Shown piece after piece: positions 62,544 to 64,000 of a DNA stretch of 64,000 bases. The position numbers were made by a program, and so were the translations under genes. Below the pieces are notes generated by a model that was not told where the DNA came from, did no database searches, and worked only from the letters and a program-made list of their open reading frames with translations. Every line of letters starts with the position of its first letter. Position 1 is the stretch's first letter. This DNA is from Morinoia aosen (taxonomy: Eukaryota > Arthropoda > Malacostraca > Amphipoda > Talitridae). Where the stretch lies: the NCBI GenBank assembly GCA_030386875.1, contig CM059560.1:25290683-25354682 (forward strand). The letters are read 5' to 3'.

Positions 62544-62639
62544 GTCAGTCATTCTTTTCGGCCCTGCTGCACGAGCTCATTCACTTTGCTCTGTACGGGC
62601 ATTTGGTATTATTTTCTGACTAAAATTCATCTTAATTCT

Positions 62640-64000
62640 ATTGAAATTCTGTTGTCTTCTGTTGGAATTTCGCATTTACTATTTGAAAATTCCTGCAGAA
62701 GTTTTTGAAAATTCCTCGTGACTCATGAGAATTTGCTGCGCACTACTTGAAAAGTCGTTGTGCCCTATATGTGAAATTCGTGCCTTGAAGAAAAATTTGT
62801 TCTTAAATTAAGATTTGTTGCGTCTTGCCTGAAATTTTGTCGTGTCCTGTTGAAATCTTGTGTCTTGCGTGAAAACTTGTCGTACCTTGCGTGAAAACTT
62901 GTCATGCCTTGCGTGAAAACTTGTCATGCCTTGCGTGAAAACTTGTCATGCCTTGCATGAAAACTTGTCATGCCTTGCGTGAAAAATTGTCATGCCTTGC
63001 ATGAAAACTTGTCATGCCTTGCGTGAAAACTTGTCATACCTTGCATGAAAACTTGTCATGCCTTGCGTGAAAACTTGTCATGCCTTGCGTGAAAACTTGT
63101 CATGCCTTGCATGAAAACTTGTCATGCCTTGCATGAAAACTTGTCATGCCTTGCGTGAAAACTTGTCATGCCTTGCATGAAAACTTGTCATGCCTTGCGT
63201 GAAAAATTGTCATGCCTTGCATGAAAACTTGTCATGCCTTGCGTGAAAACTTGTCATGCCTTGCGTGAAAACTTGTCATGCCTTGCGTGAAAACTTGTCA
63301 TACCTTGCTTGAAAACTTGTCGTACCTTGCGTGAAAACTTGTCATGCCTTGCGTGAAAACTTGTCATGCCTTGCGTGAAAACTTGTCATGCCTTGCGTGA
63401 AAACTTGTCATGCCTTGCGTGAAAACTTGTCATACCTTGCATGAAAACTTGTCATGCCTTGCGTGAAAACTTGTCATGCCTTGCATGAAAACTTGTCATG
63501 CCTTGCGTGAAAAATTGTCATGCCTTGCATGAAAACTTGTCATGCCTTGCGTGAAAACTTGTCATGCCTTGCGTGAAAAATTGTCATGCCTTGCATGAAA
63601 ACTTGTCATGCCTTGCTTGAAAACTTGTCGTACCTTGCGTGAAAACTTGTCATGCCTTGCGTGAAAACTTGTCATGCCTTGCGTGAAAACTTGTCATGCC
63701 TTGCGTGAAAACTTGTCATGCCTTGCGTGAAAACTTGTCATACCTTGCGTGAAAACTTGTCATACCTTGCATGAAAACTTGTCGTACCTTGCGTGAAAAC
63801 TTGTCATGCCTTGCGTGAAAACTTGTCATGCCTTGCGGGAAAACTTGTCATGCCTTGCGTGAAAACTTGTCATGCCTTGCGTGAAAACTTGTCATGCCTT
63901 GCGGGAAAACTTGTCATGCCTTGCGTGAAAACTTGTCATGCCTTGTGTGAAAACTTGTCATACCTTGCATGAAAACTTGTCATGCCTTGCGTGAAAACTT
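62640..64000. repeat. 22-bp minisatellite, over 50 copies, running off the window end
   Basis: Unit CATGCCTTGCGTGAAAACTT plus GT, with recurrent variants GCATG, GCGGG, AAAATT and GTACC. The left edge (62640-62880) is a gradient of degenerate units (TTGAAATTCTGTTGTCTT and similar); the central array is highly uniform and continues at 64000. It starts about 100 bp after exon 40. Confidence 0.95.

Noticed and set aside
1-64000. CRISPR arrays, bacterial operons, riboswitches
   Set aside because: Tandem repeats here are head-to-tail without unique spacers, and gene structure is eukaryotic.

Overview
The window is a eukaryotic, almost certainly arthropod (probably insect) nuclear segment. Evidence: GT/AG introns of 0.1 to 5 kb with AT-rich sequence around short GC-richer exons, Tc1/mariner-type transposons, non-LTR retrotransposons, SINE-like repeats and large minisatellites. 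There is no sign of bacterial operons, ribosome binding sites or CRISPR. The species cannot be named from sequence alone.

One gene spans essentially the whole window on the + strand: an internal part of a dynein heavy chain (DHC). Forty exons can be placed between 104 and 62543, together about 7.85 kb (about 2,600 codons). In order they cover the tail, the linker (DHC_N2) and the AAA ring up to the AAA4 P-loop. All but two of the exon junctions keep reading phase with GT/AG sites. The 5' end (tail start) and the 3' end (rest of AAA4, stalk, AAA5, AAA6) lie outside the window. The protein is very divergent. AAA1 keeps a Walker A (GIGAGKS), but its Walker B has Asp-Ala where dyneins have Asp-Glu and its sensor-I/GYAGR region is lost. 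AAA2 and AAA3 have no recognisable P-loop. AAA4 keeps a GSPGSGRR P-loop. Long acidic, Ser-rich segments sit in the linker and between AAA1 and AAA4. The gene looks like a pseudo-ATPase dynein or a decaying heavy chain, not a normal axonemal motor.

Layout. 1-5.2 kb: exon 1, then a long intron with a perfect palindrome, a diverged tandem duplication and a LINE fragment. 5.2-10.4 kb: exons 2-4, a SINE-like repeat and an unusual hairpin-rich element at 6.6 kb. 10.7-14.1 kb: a three-level transposon nest (SINE-like copy, 3-kb TIR element, intact Tc1/mariner-like element with a transposase). 14.8-23.8 kb: exons 5-13, several SINE-like copies, and a 1.35-kb G-rich minisatellite starting at the donor of exon 7. 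24.8-27.1 kb: a 2.3-kb TIR element with a TTA duplication. 27.5-34.7 kb: exons 14-22, a deleted mariner-like element, and a 36-bp minisatellite starting at the donor of exon 17. 35.1-39 kb: a decayed LINE interrupted by a 1.5-kb TIR element. 39.6-42 kb: exons 23-26 (AAA1). 42.1-46.1 kb: a composite AT-rich repeat island with a second, frameshifted mariner-like element. 46.3-48 kb: exons 27-28. 48.3-49.2 kb: a 29-bp minisatellite. 49.6-52.5 kb: a minus-strand LINE with a PHD-like ORF and an RT ORF. 52.9-62.5 kb: exons 29-40 (AAA2 to AAA4). 62.8 kb to the end: a 22-bp minisatellite running off the window.

No second host gene is supported. All other coding capacity is transposon-derived or open by virtue of tandem repeats.
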